64,000 nucleotides of DNA from Qipengyuania vulgaris. Lineage in GTDB: Bacteria > Pseudomonadota > Alphaproteobacteria > Sphingomonadales > Sphingomonadaceae. Positions 17,383 through 25,207 of the stretch are shown here, piece by piece. The notes beneath the pieces were generated by a model. It was given only the letters and a program-made list of their open reading frames with translations, searched no databases and was not told the origin of the DNA. The stretch covers positions 62,001 to 126,000 of the forward strand of contig CCSI01000001.1 in the NCBI GenBank assembly GCA_000756795.1, written 5' to 3'. The stretch's first letter is position 1. The number at the start of each line of letters is the position of its first letter. Made by a program: the position numbers and the translations under genes.

Positions 17383-17937
17383 ATGACCGACACGGCACGC
17401 CGCTATTCCATCGGTGCGATGATTTTCCATTGGGTGATTGCCATCGCGGTCATCGTGAACTGGAGGCTGGCGGAAAATGCCGAGCATGCCGAGGCGATGG
17501 AAGACAAGATCGCCATCTTCGCCGACCACAAGGCGTTGGGCATCCTCATCCTGTTGCTGACTGTGGGCCGCCTATTGTGGCGCTGGACACATCCGGTCCC
17601 GCCGCTGCCTTCCACTCTCGCGAAATGGGAAGCAACGCTGGCGCGCGCGGTGCACATCTTCTTCTACGTGCTGCTTATCGGCCTGCCGTTGGGCGGCTGG
17701 TTCGCCAACTCGCTGGCAGGGCGCGAGATCGACATGTTCGGGTTCTTCACCATTCCGCCGCTGCCCCTGGGCGACGACCCGGAGGCGGCGAAAGCAATCT
17801 TCGGCCTCCATGCGACTGGCGGTAGCGTCCTCATCTACCTTATCGCGCTGCACATCCTCGGCGCGCTGAAGCACACCTTCTTCGACAGGAACGGCGGCAT
17901 CTTCCGCATGCTGCCCTTCGGCAAGGTGCCGGGCTGA
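17383..17937 (+). CDS. Cytochrome b561
   Basis: A 184-residue four-helix di-haem membrane protein of the bacterial cytochrome b561 family, which moves electrons between quinol and a periplasmic or superoxide-linked acceptor. The opening RRYSIGAMIFHWVIA with the first haem-ligand His, DHKALGILILLLTVGRLLW, VHIFFYVLLIGLPLGGW and LHILGALKHTFFDR supply the usual His ligands. The ATG at 17383 follows GGGAGC. It stands alone between divergent and convergent neighbours. Confidence 0.92.
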   Translation: MTDTARRYSIGAMIFHWVIAIAVIVNWRLAENAEHAEAMEDKIAIFADHKALGILILLLTVGRLLWRWTHPVPPLPSTLAKWEATLARAVHIFFYVLLIGLPLGGWFANSLAGREIDMFGFFTIPPLPLGDDPEAAKAIFGLHATGGSVLIYLIALHILGALKHTFFDRNGGIFRMLPFGKVPG

Positions 17938-17945
17938 GGGCAAAG

Positions 17946-17974
17946 AAAAACCCCCGCCGATTGCTCGGCGGGGG
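17946..17974 (-). terminator. Intrinsic terminator of the RcnB-like gene
   Basis: A perfect ten-base stem (17951-17960 with 17965-17974) and TTGC loop, followed on the minus strand by a run of five T (17946-17950). This is a strong intrinsic terminator for transcription arriving leftwards from the RcnB-like gene; plus-strand transcripts from cytochrome b561 would meet the same hairpin but without a T tract. Confidence 0.85.
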
Positions 17975-18034
17975 CCTTCATGCCCTTCACGGTCCACTCT
18001 CACGCCGTGACGGGCGGGGAAAGTCCGAGAGGAC

Positions 18035-19108
18035 TTACCAGAAGAAGTCGTAAATCACGTCGACCACTTCGCCGCTGTAGATATCGACCAGCAGCACGTC
18101 GTCGTAATAGCGAACCCAGCGATAGGGGCCGTAGACTTCGGGCAGGCGATAGCGCCACGGGTCACTGATCCAGTAGCGGCTGCCGAAGAAGAGGCTGCCC
18201 AAGCGGAAGCCTATGTCCAGCCGGCGGTAGCGATAATCGCGATAAGGCGCGTAGTAACGGCCGAGACGGAAAATGCTGCGATTGGCGTGGCGATAGCGGT
18301 ACCAGTCGTAGCGATGGTTGTCGCGCCAGTGATGGCGGTCCCACCGGTCGTAATCGTGCCAGCGGCGGCCATCGTAATAGCGCGCCCGGCGGTCGTAGCG
18401 ACGGTCGCGGCGATGCTCGGCGCGGCGCGCATCACGATAGCCGTTCCGGTAGGCATCGCGGCGGATGCTCCGATCCTCACGGGCGTCGCGGCGGCGCTCG
18501 TCTCGGCGACCGGCGCGATAGGCATCACGGCGGATGCTCCGATCCTCGCGCGCATCCCTGCGGCGCTCGTCGCGGCGGCCTTCGCGATAGCCGTCGCGGC
18601 GCGCTTCGCGATAGGTGCGATTGCGATCGCTATCACGGTATGCTCGGTTGCGATCACCCCCGCGGTTGTCGTTATCGCGGCGGTTCCACTCACGGCCTGA
18701 GCGTTCACGCGCAATTTCGGCGCGACGTTCGCTGCGGTTCCAGTCACGGCCACGACGGTCGGCACGGTCTTGCCTGCCCTGGCGGGTCGCCTGTGCACGG
18801 CGCGCGGCTTCACGCATCGCCCGTTCACGGCCATTGGCACGATCTTCACGCCGCTCGGCGCGTCGTTCCTGCCGACGCTCGCCACGATTGTCGCGGCGCT
18901 GTTCCTGTCGGCGTTCTGCGCGACGCTCGCCCCGGCGTTCCTGGCGACGCTCTCCGCGTCGCTGTTCGTTTCGGTCACCGCGGTCGCGTTGGCTGCGTTG
19001 CTGCGTGTCGTTTTCGGCCGCTTCTGCGGCTGCAGGCAGGGCAGTGACCGCCATCGCAATCGCGAGGGCGCTCAGCGCGCTGCCTTTCATCAGCTTTGTA
19101 AGGGTCAT
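18035..19108 (-). CDS. Arginine-rich RcnB-family periplasmic protein
   Basis: A 357-residue secreted protein. A Sec signal peptide (MTLTKLMKGSALSALAIA ...) ends near residue 32. A very long Arg/Asp/Glu-rich region (about 35-265) contains two tandem 23-residue units (69 bp each, 18451-18588). The C-terminal domain is tyrosine/tryptophan-rich and ends VYGPYRWVRYYDDVLLVD...VIYDFFW, the RcnB signature. RcnB in enterics helps nickel/cobalt homeostasis; in alphaproteobacteria the family is expanded and function is unclear. The ATG at 19108 follows AAGGATA; an upstream in-frame start at 19168 is unlikely. A strong terminator follows. Confidence 0.82.
   Translation of the reverse strand: MTLTKLMKGSALSALAIAMAVTALPAAAEAAENDTQQRSQRDRGDRNEQRRGERRQERRGERRAERRQEQRRDNRGERRQERRAERREDRANGRERAMREAARRAQATRQGRQDRADRRGRDWNRSERRAEIARERSGREWNRRDNDNRGGDRNRAYRDSDRNRTYREARRDGYREGRRDERRRDAREDRSIRRDAYRAGRRDERRRDAREDRSIRRDAYRNGYRDARRAEHRRDRRYDRRARYYDGRRWHDYDRWDRHHWRDNHRYDWYRYRHANRSIFRLGRYYAPYRDYRYRRLDIGFRLGSLFFGSRYWISDPWRYRLPEVYGPYRWVRYYDDVLLVDIYSGEVVDVIYDFFW
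18451..18588 (-). repeat. Tandem 69-bp coding repeat in the RcnB-like gene
   Basis: Two adjacent copies of a 69-bp unit (starting at 18451 and 18520) encode RRDERRRDAREDRSIRRDAY plus linker residues. They are nearly identical in protein and slightly diverged in DNA, consistent with a recent in-frame duplication. Confidence 0.8.
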
Positions 19109-19280
19109 GGAGCCTATCCTTGTTGTCCGATAGCCGCTCCACACCTGCGGCTTGTTTCGATGTCGCAATTTGTATCACACGGGCCTGACCCGAAACTGAA
19201 CCGCACCTGCAGGGCTTTGTTCAGGTTTGATGCCCAAAAAATGAATGCGAACCTGAGGGCGCATTTAGCGTTGGGTGACC

Positions 19281-19850
19281 ATGGAATGCACTCTCGAGGC
19301 TGTAAAAGCCGACATCATCCGCCTGCTGAAAAAGGCCGCGAGCGATCGCAATTCGCCGATGCATACGCCAGTTGTCGCCACCGCCGATGCTGACGCACGC
19401 ATCATGGTCTTGCGCGAATTCGATCCGAATACCTGGACCTTGCGATTTCACACCGATGCGCGCGCTCCAAAGGTGGAGGTCCTCGAGAAGGATGCAGCGG
19501 TGGGCGTGCTTTTCTATGACAAAGCTGAGAAGGTGCAGATCCGCTGCCGCGGCACCGCTCGTATCGAGAGCGAGACGCCGCTCGCTGAGCAAGCATGGCA
19601 AGAAAGCAGCGCCTTTGCCCGTCGCTGCTATCTCGGTGCCCCTCCAGGCGAGAAGCGCGACAACCCGTCGAGCGGTTTGCCCGAATGGGTGGAGGGCGAG
19701 AGGCCAACCGAGGAGCAATTGGAACCGGCGCGCGAAAACTTTGCCGTCCTCTTGGTAACCTTGGAAAGCGTGGACTGGTATTACCTGTCGACCGATGGGC
19801 ACCGACGCGCTGTTTTCGATGATGGGAAGTGCCGGTGGCTCACCCCCTGA
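19281..19850 (+). CDS. Pyridoxamine 5'-phosphate oxidase-fold flavin protein
   Basis: A 189-residue protein of the FMN-binding split-barrel (PNPOx-like) family. It shows TPVVATADADARIMVLREFD, a WTLRFHTDARAPKVEVL segment where the family binds FMN phosphate, and a VDWYYLSTDGHRRAVF C-terminus. PdxH-type enzymes act in vitamin B6 salvage, but this looser group includes stress proteins with unknown substrates. A GTG two codons upstream (19275) is an alternative start. A CGAAC-N16-CGTT sequence (19248-19272) right in front resembles a general-stress (EcfG-type) promoter but with one mismatch. Confidence 0.78.
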   Translation: MECTLEAVKADIIRLLKKAASDRNSPMHTPVVATADADARIMVLREFDPNTWTLRFHTDARAPKVEVLEKDAAVGVLFYDKAEKVQIRCRGTARIESETPLAEQAWQESSAFARRCYLGAPPGEKRDNPSSGLPEWVEGERPTEEQLEPARENFAVLLVTLESVDWYYLSTDGHRRAVFDDGKCRWLTP

Positions 19851-19933
19851 ACAGTCTGCGATCTTGACGACATATTCACCTTCGCCGCCTAAGAAGACCC
19901 CAGACATATTCAAGTGCCGGGAGTAAAAAGGTT

Positions 19934-20755
19934 TTGTCAGGTCGTATTCTCATGCTGTTCGACAATACGAACAGGGATTACGTTTCGCGCCTCCATTCGG
20001 GGGCCAGCCGATATGCTGGCAGCGCCGGAATCAAGTTGCAGATGGAGAACGTCTACAGCACCGGCAGCAAGCCCGATGAACTGCTCGATGAGCCAGGCCT
20101 GGGCGGAGTCATATTGACTGCGCCGCTATGTGATGACCGCCATCTCATGTTGCAAATCGAGAAGCGGGGGCTCCCTTTCGCGCGTATTGCGTCGATGCTC
20201 GATCCGGGGAGGGGCATCACTGTCTCGATGGACGAGTATGAAGCGGCGCGCACAGTCGCGACGGTACTGCTCGAAGCTGGGCATCGCCGCGTCGGCATAA
20301 TCCGTGGCCCGCGCTCACACCTTTCCAGCATGCGCCGTTACAATGGCTTCGTTGCTGCGCTCGGCTCGAAGCGACTGAAGCCCGAACCCGAACTTGTGGT
20401 CGAGGGCGATTACACACGCGAATCCGGCGCGGAAGTGGGCACCAAGCTTCTGCCAGCCAAGCCGACGGCCATATTCGCCAGCAATGATAACATGGCGCTT
20501 GGGTTTTCAGAGGCTGCCCGAAAGGCAGGAATCTCCATGCCGCAGCAATTGTCACTGGTTGGCTTCGATGACGACCCCTTTGCCAAGACCATGTCTCCGC
20601 CACTCACTTCCATCCGCCAGCCATTGGAAGAAATGGGCGCGAAGGCATGCGAACTGCTCGCCAACGCCATCTCGGGTAAGGGCGCGGCGAAAACCCATGC
20701 GGAAGTGCCCTTCCAGCTGGTCGAGCGCGCATCGGTCGCGCCAGCATCTGCCTGA
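19934..20755 (+). CDS. LacI-type ligand-binding domain protein lacking the DNA-binding domain
   Basis: A 273-residue protein that aligns in kind with the sugar-binding half of LacI/GalR repressors: EAGHRRVGIIRGP, MRRYNGFVAAL, PTAIFASNDNMALGF, LSLVGFDDDPFAKTMSPPLTSIRQPLEEMG. Normal LacI proteins begin with about 60 residues of helix-turn-helix; here the frame is open only about 22 codons above the TTG start and encodes nothing HTH-like. It has no signal peptide, so it is not a periplasmic binding protein. It could be a truncated repressor, or a cytoplasmic sensor that partners another protein. Neighbours are a Tat-exported PLP enzyme and an AraC regulator. Confidence 0.75.
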   Translation: MSGRILMLFDNTNRDYVSRLHSGASRYAGSAGIKLQMENVYSTGSKPDELLDEPGLGGVILTAPLCDDRHLMLQIEKRGLPFARIASMLDPGRGITVSMDEYEAARTVATVLLEAGHRRVGIIRGPRSHLSSMRRYNGFVAALGSKRLKPEPELVVEGDYTRESGAEVGTKLLPAKPTAIFASNDNMALGFSEAARKAGISMPQQLSLVGFDDDPFAKTMSPPLTSIRQPLEEMGAKACELLANAISGKGAAKTHAEVPFQLVERASVAPASA

Positions 20756-20758
20756 CCC

Positions 20759-22054
20759 TCAAAGCGCCGCGATGGCGCGCACTGTCCGTTCCACATCGGC
20801 CTCGTCGGTCATAAGGCTCGGCGCGACCCGCATGTGCAGCGGGCGGTAAAAACCCGGCACCACGCTGGCGATGATGCCTGCCTCGTGCAGCTTGTCCACG
20901 CCTTCATATGGGTCCCAACCGGCGACGTCGAAGCAGACGATGCCAGCCGACATGTCGCGCGCATCGGGCGTTGCCAGCGTGACCTTTGGCAGCTTGCCGA
21001 GTTGCGCCTTGGTCTCGCTGGCCAATGAAGCGATGCGGTCGGCGATCCGCGCACGGCCGATGGATGAGCAAAAGCGAAAGGCGTCCTCGACCGCCCATGT
21101 GTGCTCGAAGGCGTGGAAGCCGCCGGGCGTGTGATGCGCGGCAATCGGCATTTCCATCGGCGGCATGTCGCGCCAGGTCGGGTCGAAAGTGGGGATGCTG
21201 GCCTGTACGAAGGCTTGAGCTTCCGGGCGGGCCCAGACGATGCCTGTGCCCCGCGGGCCGTAAATCCACTTGTGCGTACCGGCGATGAAGAAGTCGGCGC
21301 CGATGTCGGGGATGTCGATGTCCTGATTGCCAAAACCATGCACCCCGTCGACGGCGAAAAGCGTGCGCGCTTCGTCCGACTTGCCGTGATTGTGCTTTGC
21401 CACGACTTCGCCAATCGCCTCGACCGGCATTTTGACGCCTGTGCCCGAATGCACCCAGGTCATGGCGAAGAGGCGTGTGTTGTCCCTCAGCTGCTTGCGA
21501 ACATTGGCCACGACTTCGTCCTTCGTGGCATTGCGCGAGCCTTCGTAGAGGGCTTCGCGGCGAAGGTCTGCACCGCCGCGCTGGGAGGCGTACATGGTCG
21601 AGATCTGGGTCACGATATGATCGCGCGTATCGGTCAGGATCTCGAAATCCTTGCCGACCGGTATGTTCGACAAGGTCAGTCCAAGGCCCGCAGTGGTCGA
21701 ACCGACCTGCGCGATGTGATCGGCTTCGCACCCCATGAATTGCGCCGCTGCGGCGCGCAGTCCGTGTTCGCAGGGCGCCATCATGTCGTGAATATAGCCA
21801 TGGCTGTTCCGGTCGAGACCGAGCCTATGCTTAGCAATGGCATCGCGCACCGGTTTGGGGTGCGAGGCCAGATAGAATGCGCTCATCTGCGATATGCCCG
21901 GAGCGGGGTCGAACAGCGCCTTGATGTCGCTCCAGCCGGCTTCGGCAAGATCCATCGATGTTCGAGAAGTCGCTTTCGCCACGGCGGAGTTGGTAATCGC
22001 TACTCCAGCCAGACCGCCAGCACCGGTGCCGGCAAGGAAATCACGTCGCTTCAT
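20759..22054 (-). CDS. Tat-exported class V aminotransferase (isopenicillin N epimerase-like)
   Basis: A 431-residue fold-type I PLP enzyme of the aminotransferase class V/isopenicillin N epimerase group. A twin-arginine signal (MKRRDFLAGTGAGG ... AVAKA) directs it to the periplasm already folded with cofactor. The PLP lysine sits in FIAGTHKWIYGPRG; upstream are DGVHGFGNQDIDIPDIGADF and GSTTAGLGLTLS (cofactor phosphate site). Tat-exported members of this group are annotated widely but their substrates are unknown. The gene converges on the LacI-like gene (three bases apart), and its ribosome site is inside a palindrome. Confidence 0.85.
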   Translation of the reverse strand: MKRRDFLAGTGAGGLAGVAITNSAVAKATSRTSMDLAEAGWSDIKALFDPAPGISQMSAFYLASHPKPVRDAIAKHRLGLDRNSHGYIHDMMAPCEHGLRAAAAQFMGCEADHIAQVGSTTAGLGLTLSNIPVGKDFEILTDTRDHIVTQISTMYASQRGGADLRREALYEGSRNATKDEVVANVRKQLRDNTRLFAMTWVHSGTGVKMPVEAIGEVVAKHNHGKSDEARTLFAVDGVHGFGNQDIDIPDIGADFFIAGTHKWIYGPRGTGIVWARPEAQAFVQASIPTFDPTWRDMPPMEMPIAAHHTPGGFHAFEHTWAVEDAFRFCSSIGRARIADRIASLASETKAQLGKLPKVTLATPDARDMSAGIVCFDVAGWDPYEGVDKLHEAGIIASVVPGFYRPLHMRVAPSLMTDEADVERTVRAIAAL

Positions 22055-22063
22055 AGGTCAGCC

Positions 22064-22078
22064 CTCCCGAGTCGGGAG
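22064..22078 (-). promoter_or_regulatory. Palindrome covering the ribosome site of the Tat aminotransferase gene
   Basis: CTCCCGAGTCGGGAG is a 15-base perfect palindrome around one central base. On the minus-strand transcript its 3' arm supplies the GGGAGG ribosome site about ten bases before the ATG at 22054. It could hide that site in a hairpin or serve as a dimeric operator for a regulator. Confidence 0.5.
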
Positions 22079-22216
22079 AATAGACCATGATTCCAAACGC
22101 TCAAAATCTGCACGATATGGGGTTTGAGAGGGAATGCATTTGAATGCTTGTCGCAAAAATACAATTCGCATTGGGCAAAAGCTGCGCAAGTCGATGCATC
22201 AGGGGGCAACTTTCTC

Positions 22217-23059
22217 ATGAAGTTCCGTTACTTCAGACCGCGTGACGATGTCCGCGACTTCGTCAGCAGCTATTACAGCGTGTCGTTCGACAAGCGCATG
22301 GAAGATGTCATGCGCGCCGAAATCGCGAATGTTCGCTTCCTCGTGAAAGGCAGTCTCACAAGCGACATTGGCGGCGAGCAGCAGGCCTATCGGGCCCGGT
22401 CCACTATGCTTTGCGGGCCGACCCACCAGGCGACCAATGTCGGATTTTCGGACGGCTGCCACGTTTTCGGGGCAGCCGTCACACCGCTGGGCTGGGCGCG
22501 CATGTTCGATGTCGATGCGAGCGAACTGGCCGACAAGGTGTGCCCTCTCGAAGGGTATCTCTCCGCCGAGCAGCAGACGCTTGCCAAGCGCGTGTTGCTT
22601 GCATCCGATGACGAGGAACGGGTCGCCGCCTGCGATACCCTTTTCGCCGCCATGGCCGATCCCGATCGCGCCATAAACCAGCACTTCCTCGATGAGGTGA
22701 CTGCGTGGATTACCTCGCCCGAAAGCAATGAACTGTCCGACTTGCTGGAGCGGTTCGACTTGTCGAAGCGCCAGGTCGAACGGCTGTCGAAGAAATATTT
22801 CGGCTGCCCTCCCAAGATGCTCCATCGCAAGTTTCGCGCGCTGACTTCGGCCAATCGCCTCGTGTGGAACGAGCTCACCGACTGGCGCGAAGCGGCCTCG
22901 ACCCATTATTACGACCAGCCGCATTTCATTCGCGAGTTCAAGCACTTCAATGGTCGTACGCCGACCGAATTCATCAAGGGCGCGCATCTGCTGGTGCGCG
23001 CGACGCTGCAGGAACGCCTGCAGATTGCGCACCGTTCGCCCTTCAGCCTGATAGGATAA
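22217..23059 (+). CDS. AraC-family transcriptional regulator
   Basis: A 280-residue regulator. The C-terminal third holds the two helix-turn-helices of AraC/XylS proteins (LLERFDLSKRQVERLSKKYFG and the HYYDQPHFIREFKHFNGRTPTEF motif, the latter highly characteristic). The N-terminal 170 residues resemble the DUF6597-like ligand domain common in such regulators. Start ATG 22217 follows a GGGG stretch; the frame is open to 22124 but without support. It is divergent from the Tat aminotransferase and is the natural candidate to control it. Confidence 0.88.
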   Translation: MKFRYFRPRDDVRDFVSSYYSVSFDKRMEDVMRAEIANVRFLVKGSLTSDIGGEQQAYRARSTMLCGPTHQATNVGFSDGCHVFGAAVTPLGWARMFDVDASELADKVCPLEGYLSAEQQTLAKRVLLASDDEERVAACDTLFAAMADPDRAINQHFLDEVTAWITSPESNELSDLLERFDLSKRQVERLSKKYFGCPPKMLHRKFRALTSANRLVWNELTDWREAASTHYYDQPHFIREFKHFNGRTPTEFIKGAHLLVRATLQERLQIAHRSPFSLIG

Positions 23060-23081
23060 GGGCGGCCCCCCCGAGCCGCCC
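23060..23081. terminator. Hairpin between convergent AraC and FKBP genes
   Basis: GGGCGGC (23060-23066) and GCCGCCC (23075-23081) form a perfect seven-base stem immediately after the AraC stop. No clear T run follows in either direction, so termination strength is uncertain. Confidence 0.45.
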
Positions 23082-23109
23082 CATCACGTTAGCCAGTTCG
23101 TTTCCGGCC

Positions 23110-23547
23110 TCAGGCCGCCTGCTGGATTTCACGTAAGGTGAGATCGAAGCTTACATCCTCACCCGCAAGCGGGTGGTTGCCATCGGCCTTCACTGCCTCT
23201 TCGCCGACTTCGATGATATAGAGCGTCATCGGCTGGCCGTCGGGCATTTGCGCATTCAAAGCCATGCCCGGCTGCGGAGCGGGCTCGGGCGGCAGGTTGG
23301 CGCGCGGGATATCGATGACCAATTCCTCGCGGCGCGGGCCGAAGGCCTTGTCGCTGTCGATTGCCACGGTCTTGCTCTCGCCCACGCTCATCCCGGTAAG
23401 CGCTTCCTCGATGGCGGGAAAAATCTGTCCCGAGCCGATCTGGACCTGCTGCGGTCCGACCTCTTGCGTATTGCCGATAATCTCGCCGTCACCGCGCTTG
23501 AGGACGTAGTCGATTGTCACGGTGTCACCGTTGGTGGGAGTAGTCAT
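23110..23547 (-). CDS. FKBP-type (SlyD-like) peptidyl-prolyl isomerase
   Basis: A 145-residue cytoplasmic FKBP with an IF-type insertion, as in SlyD. It has VTIDYVLKRGDGEIIGNT, QIFPAIEEALTGMSVGESKTV (FKBP core), DKAFGPRREEL, then the insert and HPLAGEDVSFDLTLREI. SlyD-type proteins catalyse prolyl isomerisation and chaperone nascent proteins; this one lacks the His-rich metal tail. ATG 23547 follows AAAGGAT; a longer frame upstream is not credible. Confidence 0.92.
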   Translation of the reverse strand: MTTPTNGDTVTIDYVLKRGDGEIIGNTQEVGPQQVQIGSGQIFPAIEEALTGMSVGESKTVAIDSDKAFGPRREELVIDIPRANLPPEPAPQPGMALNAQMPDGQPMTLYIIEVGEEAVKADGNHPLAGEDVSFDLTLREIQQAA

Positions 23548-23724
23548 GAATATCCTTTGAAAATTCGTGTTCGCGGCGCGGGAGTGATGCGCCGCCCAGA
23601 ACAGCACCCGCGAACCAGGCGCTTCACCTCTTATTGTGTCAAACCCGGGCGGGGTGAGTCAAACCGGCCTTGGTGCAGAGATGCACAAGGGGTTCTTAAA
23701 GGAGTGACTGCTAGGCGAGCCTCC

Positions 23725-23991
23725 ATGCAATGCAATCGCAAGACCGCAATCTGGGCTTCGCTCGCCTTTGGCGCGGGCCTCGCGCTTTATGCGCTCGACG
23801 GTCCTGCCGACTATTCGCCTCCGACCAGCCGCGTCGTAAGGGGGCTGGGCGAGACGATAAACGCCGTGATCTACGCATTGGGGGAAGTTGGCGCCGCCTC
23901 CGTGTTCTTCGTCATCGGCGTGGTGATGGCCGGGCTTTCGGCCCTGCTATGCCCCTCCTCACGACAGCGCGGCGAAATCCGGCGCGGGTGA
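23725..23991 (+). CDS. Small two-helix membrane protein of unknown function
   Basis: An 88-residue protein with two hydrophobic segments: about residues 8-23 (AIWASLAFGAGLALYAL) and about 52-72 (VGAASVFFVIGVVMAGLSALL). The loop between them carries the SRVVRGLGETINAVIYALGE amphipathic stretch, and the tail is basic. The ATG at 23725 was chosen because the longer frame upstream is antisense to the FKBP gene. Codon use is ordinary. I recognise no family. Confidence 0.5.
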   Translation: MQCNRKTAIWASLAFGAGLALYALDGPADYSPPTSRVVRGLGETINAVIYALGEVGAASVFFVIGVVMAGLSALLCPSSRQRGEIRRG

Positions 23992-24073
23992 TAGCATCGC
24001 CGCGGTGATGGACCGACGTAGCTGGCAGTTGTAGCGAAAGGCCATCCAAGCGATTGAACGAGGGGCCCAAGTA

Positions 24074-25195
24074 ATGGCTGTGACCACCCACGCGAGCGGC
24101 TGGCGCCGGACAGGAATTTGGGCACTACGCCTCTTCGCGATCTTGCTGGTGGCAGGCTCGCTGATGAGCACGACCGACTTCAACCAGTGGTGGATACGCA
24201 TCTGGGACTTTCCCCGCATCCAGATCCTGGCTGCGATGATTGTTACGCTGTTCGCACTGCACCGCTTTGACAAGGCATGGAGCCCGTGGCTGCCGATCGC
24301 GCTGATCGGCTTTGCTACGTGGCAATTCTATCGTGTGCTGCCCTATACGCCGCTCACCCCGACCGAGGTTGCGCGCGTAGCGGAGGACCAGACCGACCGC
24401 ACGGGTTGTTTCACCGCGCTCACCCTGAATGTGCTGCAGGACAATCGCGAATATGGCCGGACGGTCGATCTCATCCGGCAGGTCGACCCCGATATCATCC
24501 TGCTGACGGAAACCGACCGGGCCTGGGCCGATGCGGTCGAACCGGCGCTGGCGGACTATCCGGGAAGGATCGACCGGCCGCTGGACAACACCTACGGCAT
24601 CATGTTCGCCTCGCGGCTGCCCATGCGCAACGCCTCCATCCAGGATCTGGCGCAAGAGGATACGCCTTCCGTTTTCGCCACGCTCACGGCGGGCGGGCAC
24701 GATTTCCGCATGATCGGTCTGCATCCCCGGCCGCCGGTACCCGAGCAGGACACCGAAGAGCGTGACGCGGAGATCGTCATGGCCGCCAAGAAAGCGCAAG
24801 CTCTGTCGCTGCCGGTGCTCGCGATCGGCGATTTCAACGACGTCGCGTGGTCGGACACGACGCGCCTGTTCAAGGACCTCGGCGGCTTCCTCGACCCGAG
24901 GCGCGGGCGCGGCACCTATGCGACATTCCCGGCCGGCATGGTGTGGCTTGGCTGGCCGCTCGACCACCTGTTCATGACCGAGGAATTCCTCTTCTCTGAA
25001 ATGCGCGTGGGCGAGAGTGTCGGCTCAGATCACCGCCCGGTCGTCGCCCGCCTGTGCCTCGACCCGGAGCGGGCGAGGGCGCGCAACGAGGAAGCGGCAG
25101 CGCCCGATGAGAGCGACGAGGAAGAAGCGGGCAAGGTGATGGAGGAATTCGAGGAAGACACCGCGAGGGATGCGGTGGAGGGTGAGGCGGGCTAG
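24074..25195 (+). CDS. Endonuclease/exonuclease/phosphatase-family membrane hydrolase
   Basis: A 373-residue protein with three N-terminal membrane segments (to about residue 98) and an extracytoplasmic EEP domain. Catalytic landmarks are TLNVLQDN (Asn), IILLTETD (Glu, metal), GLHPRPP (His), AIGDFNDVAWS (Asp/Asn) and VGSDHRPVVA (Asp-His). EEP enzymes cleave phosphodiesters in nucleic acids or lipids; membrane-anchored bacterial members such as the YafD group have no settled substrate. The last 45 residues are strongly acidic and look disordered. Confidence 0.88.
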   Translation: MAVTTHASGWRRTGIWALRLFAILLVAGSLMSTTDFNQWWIRIWDFPRIQILAAMIVTLFALHRFDKAWSPWLPIALIGFATWQFYRVLPYTPLTPTEVARVAEDQTDRTGCFTALTLNVLQDNREYGRTVDLIRQVDPDIILLTETDRAWADAVEPALADYPGRIDRPLDNTYGIMFASRLPMRNASIQDLAQEDTPSVFATLTAGGHDFRMIGLHPRPPVPEQDTEERDAEIVMAAKKAQALSLPVLAIGDFNDVAWSDTTRLFKDLGGFLDPRRGRGTYATFPAGMVWLGWPLDHLFMTEEFLFSEMRVGESVGSDHRPVVARLCLDPERARARNEEAAAPDESDEEEAGKVMEEFEEDTARDAVEGEAG

Positions 25196-25207
25196 GGCTC
25201 GGTCAGC

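Noticed and set aside
18287-18700. A long, very hydrophobic frame opposite the RcnB-like gene
   Set aside because: It is the antisense of Arg/Asp-rich repeats, which reads as Ala/Val/Ile runs; no ribosome site, and the sense gene has a signal peptide, family C-terminus and terminator.
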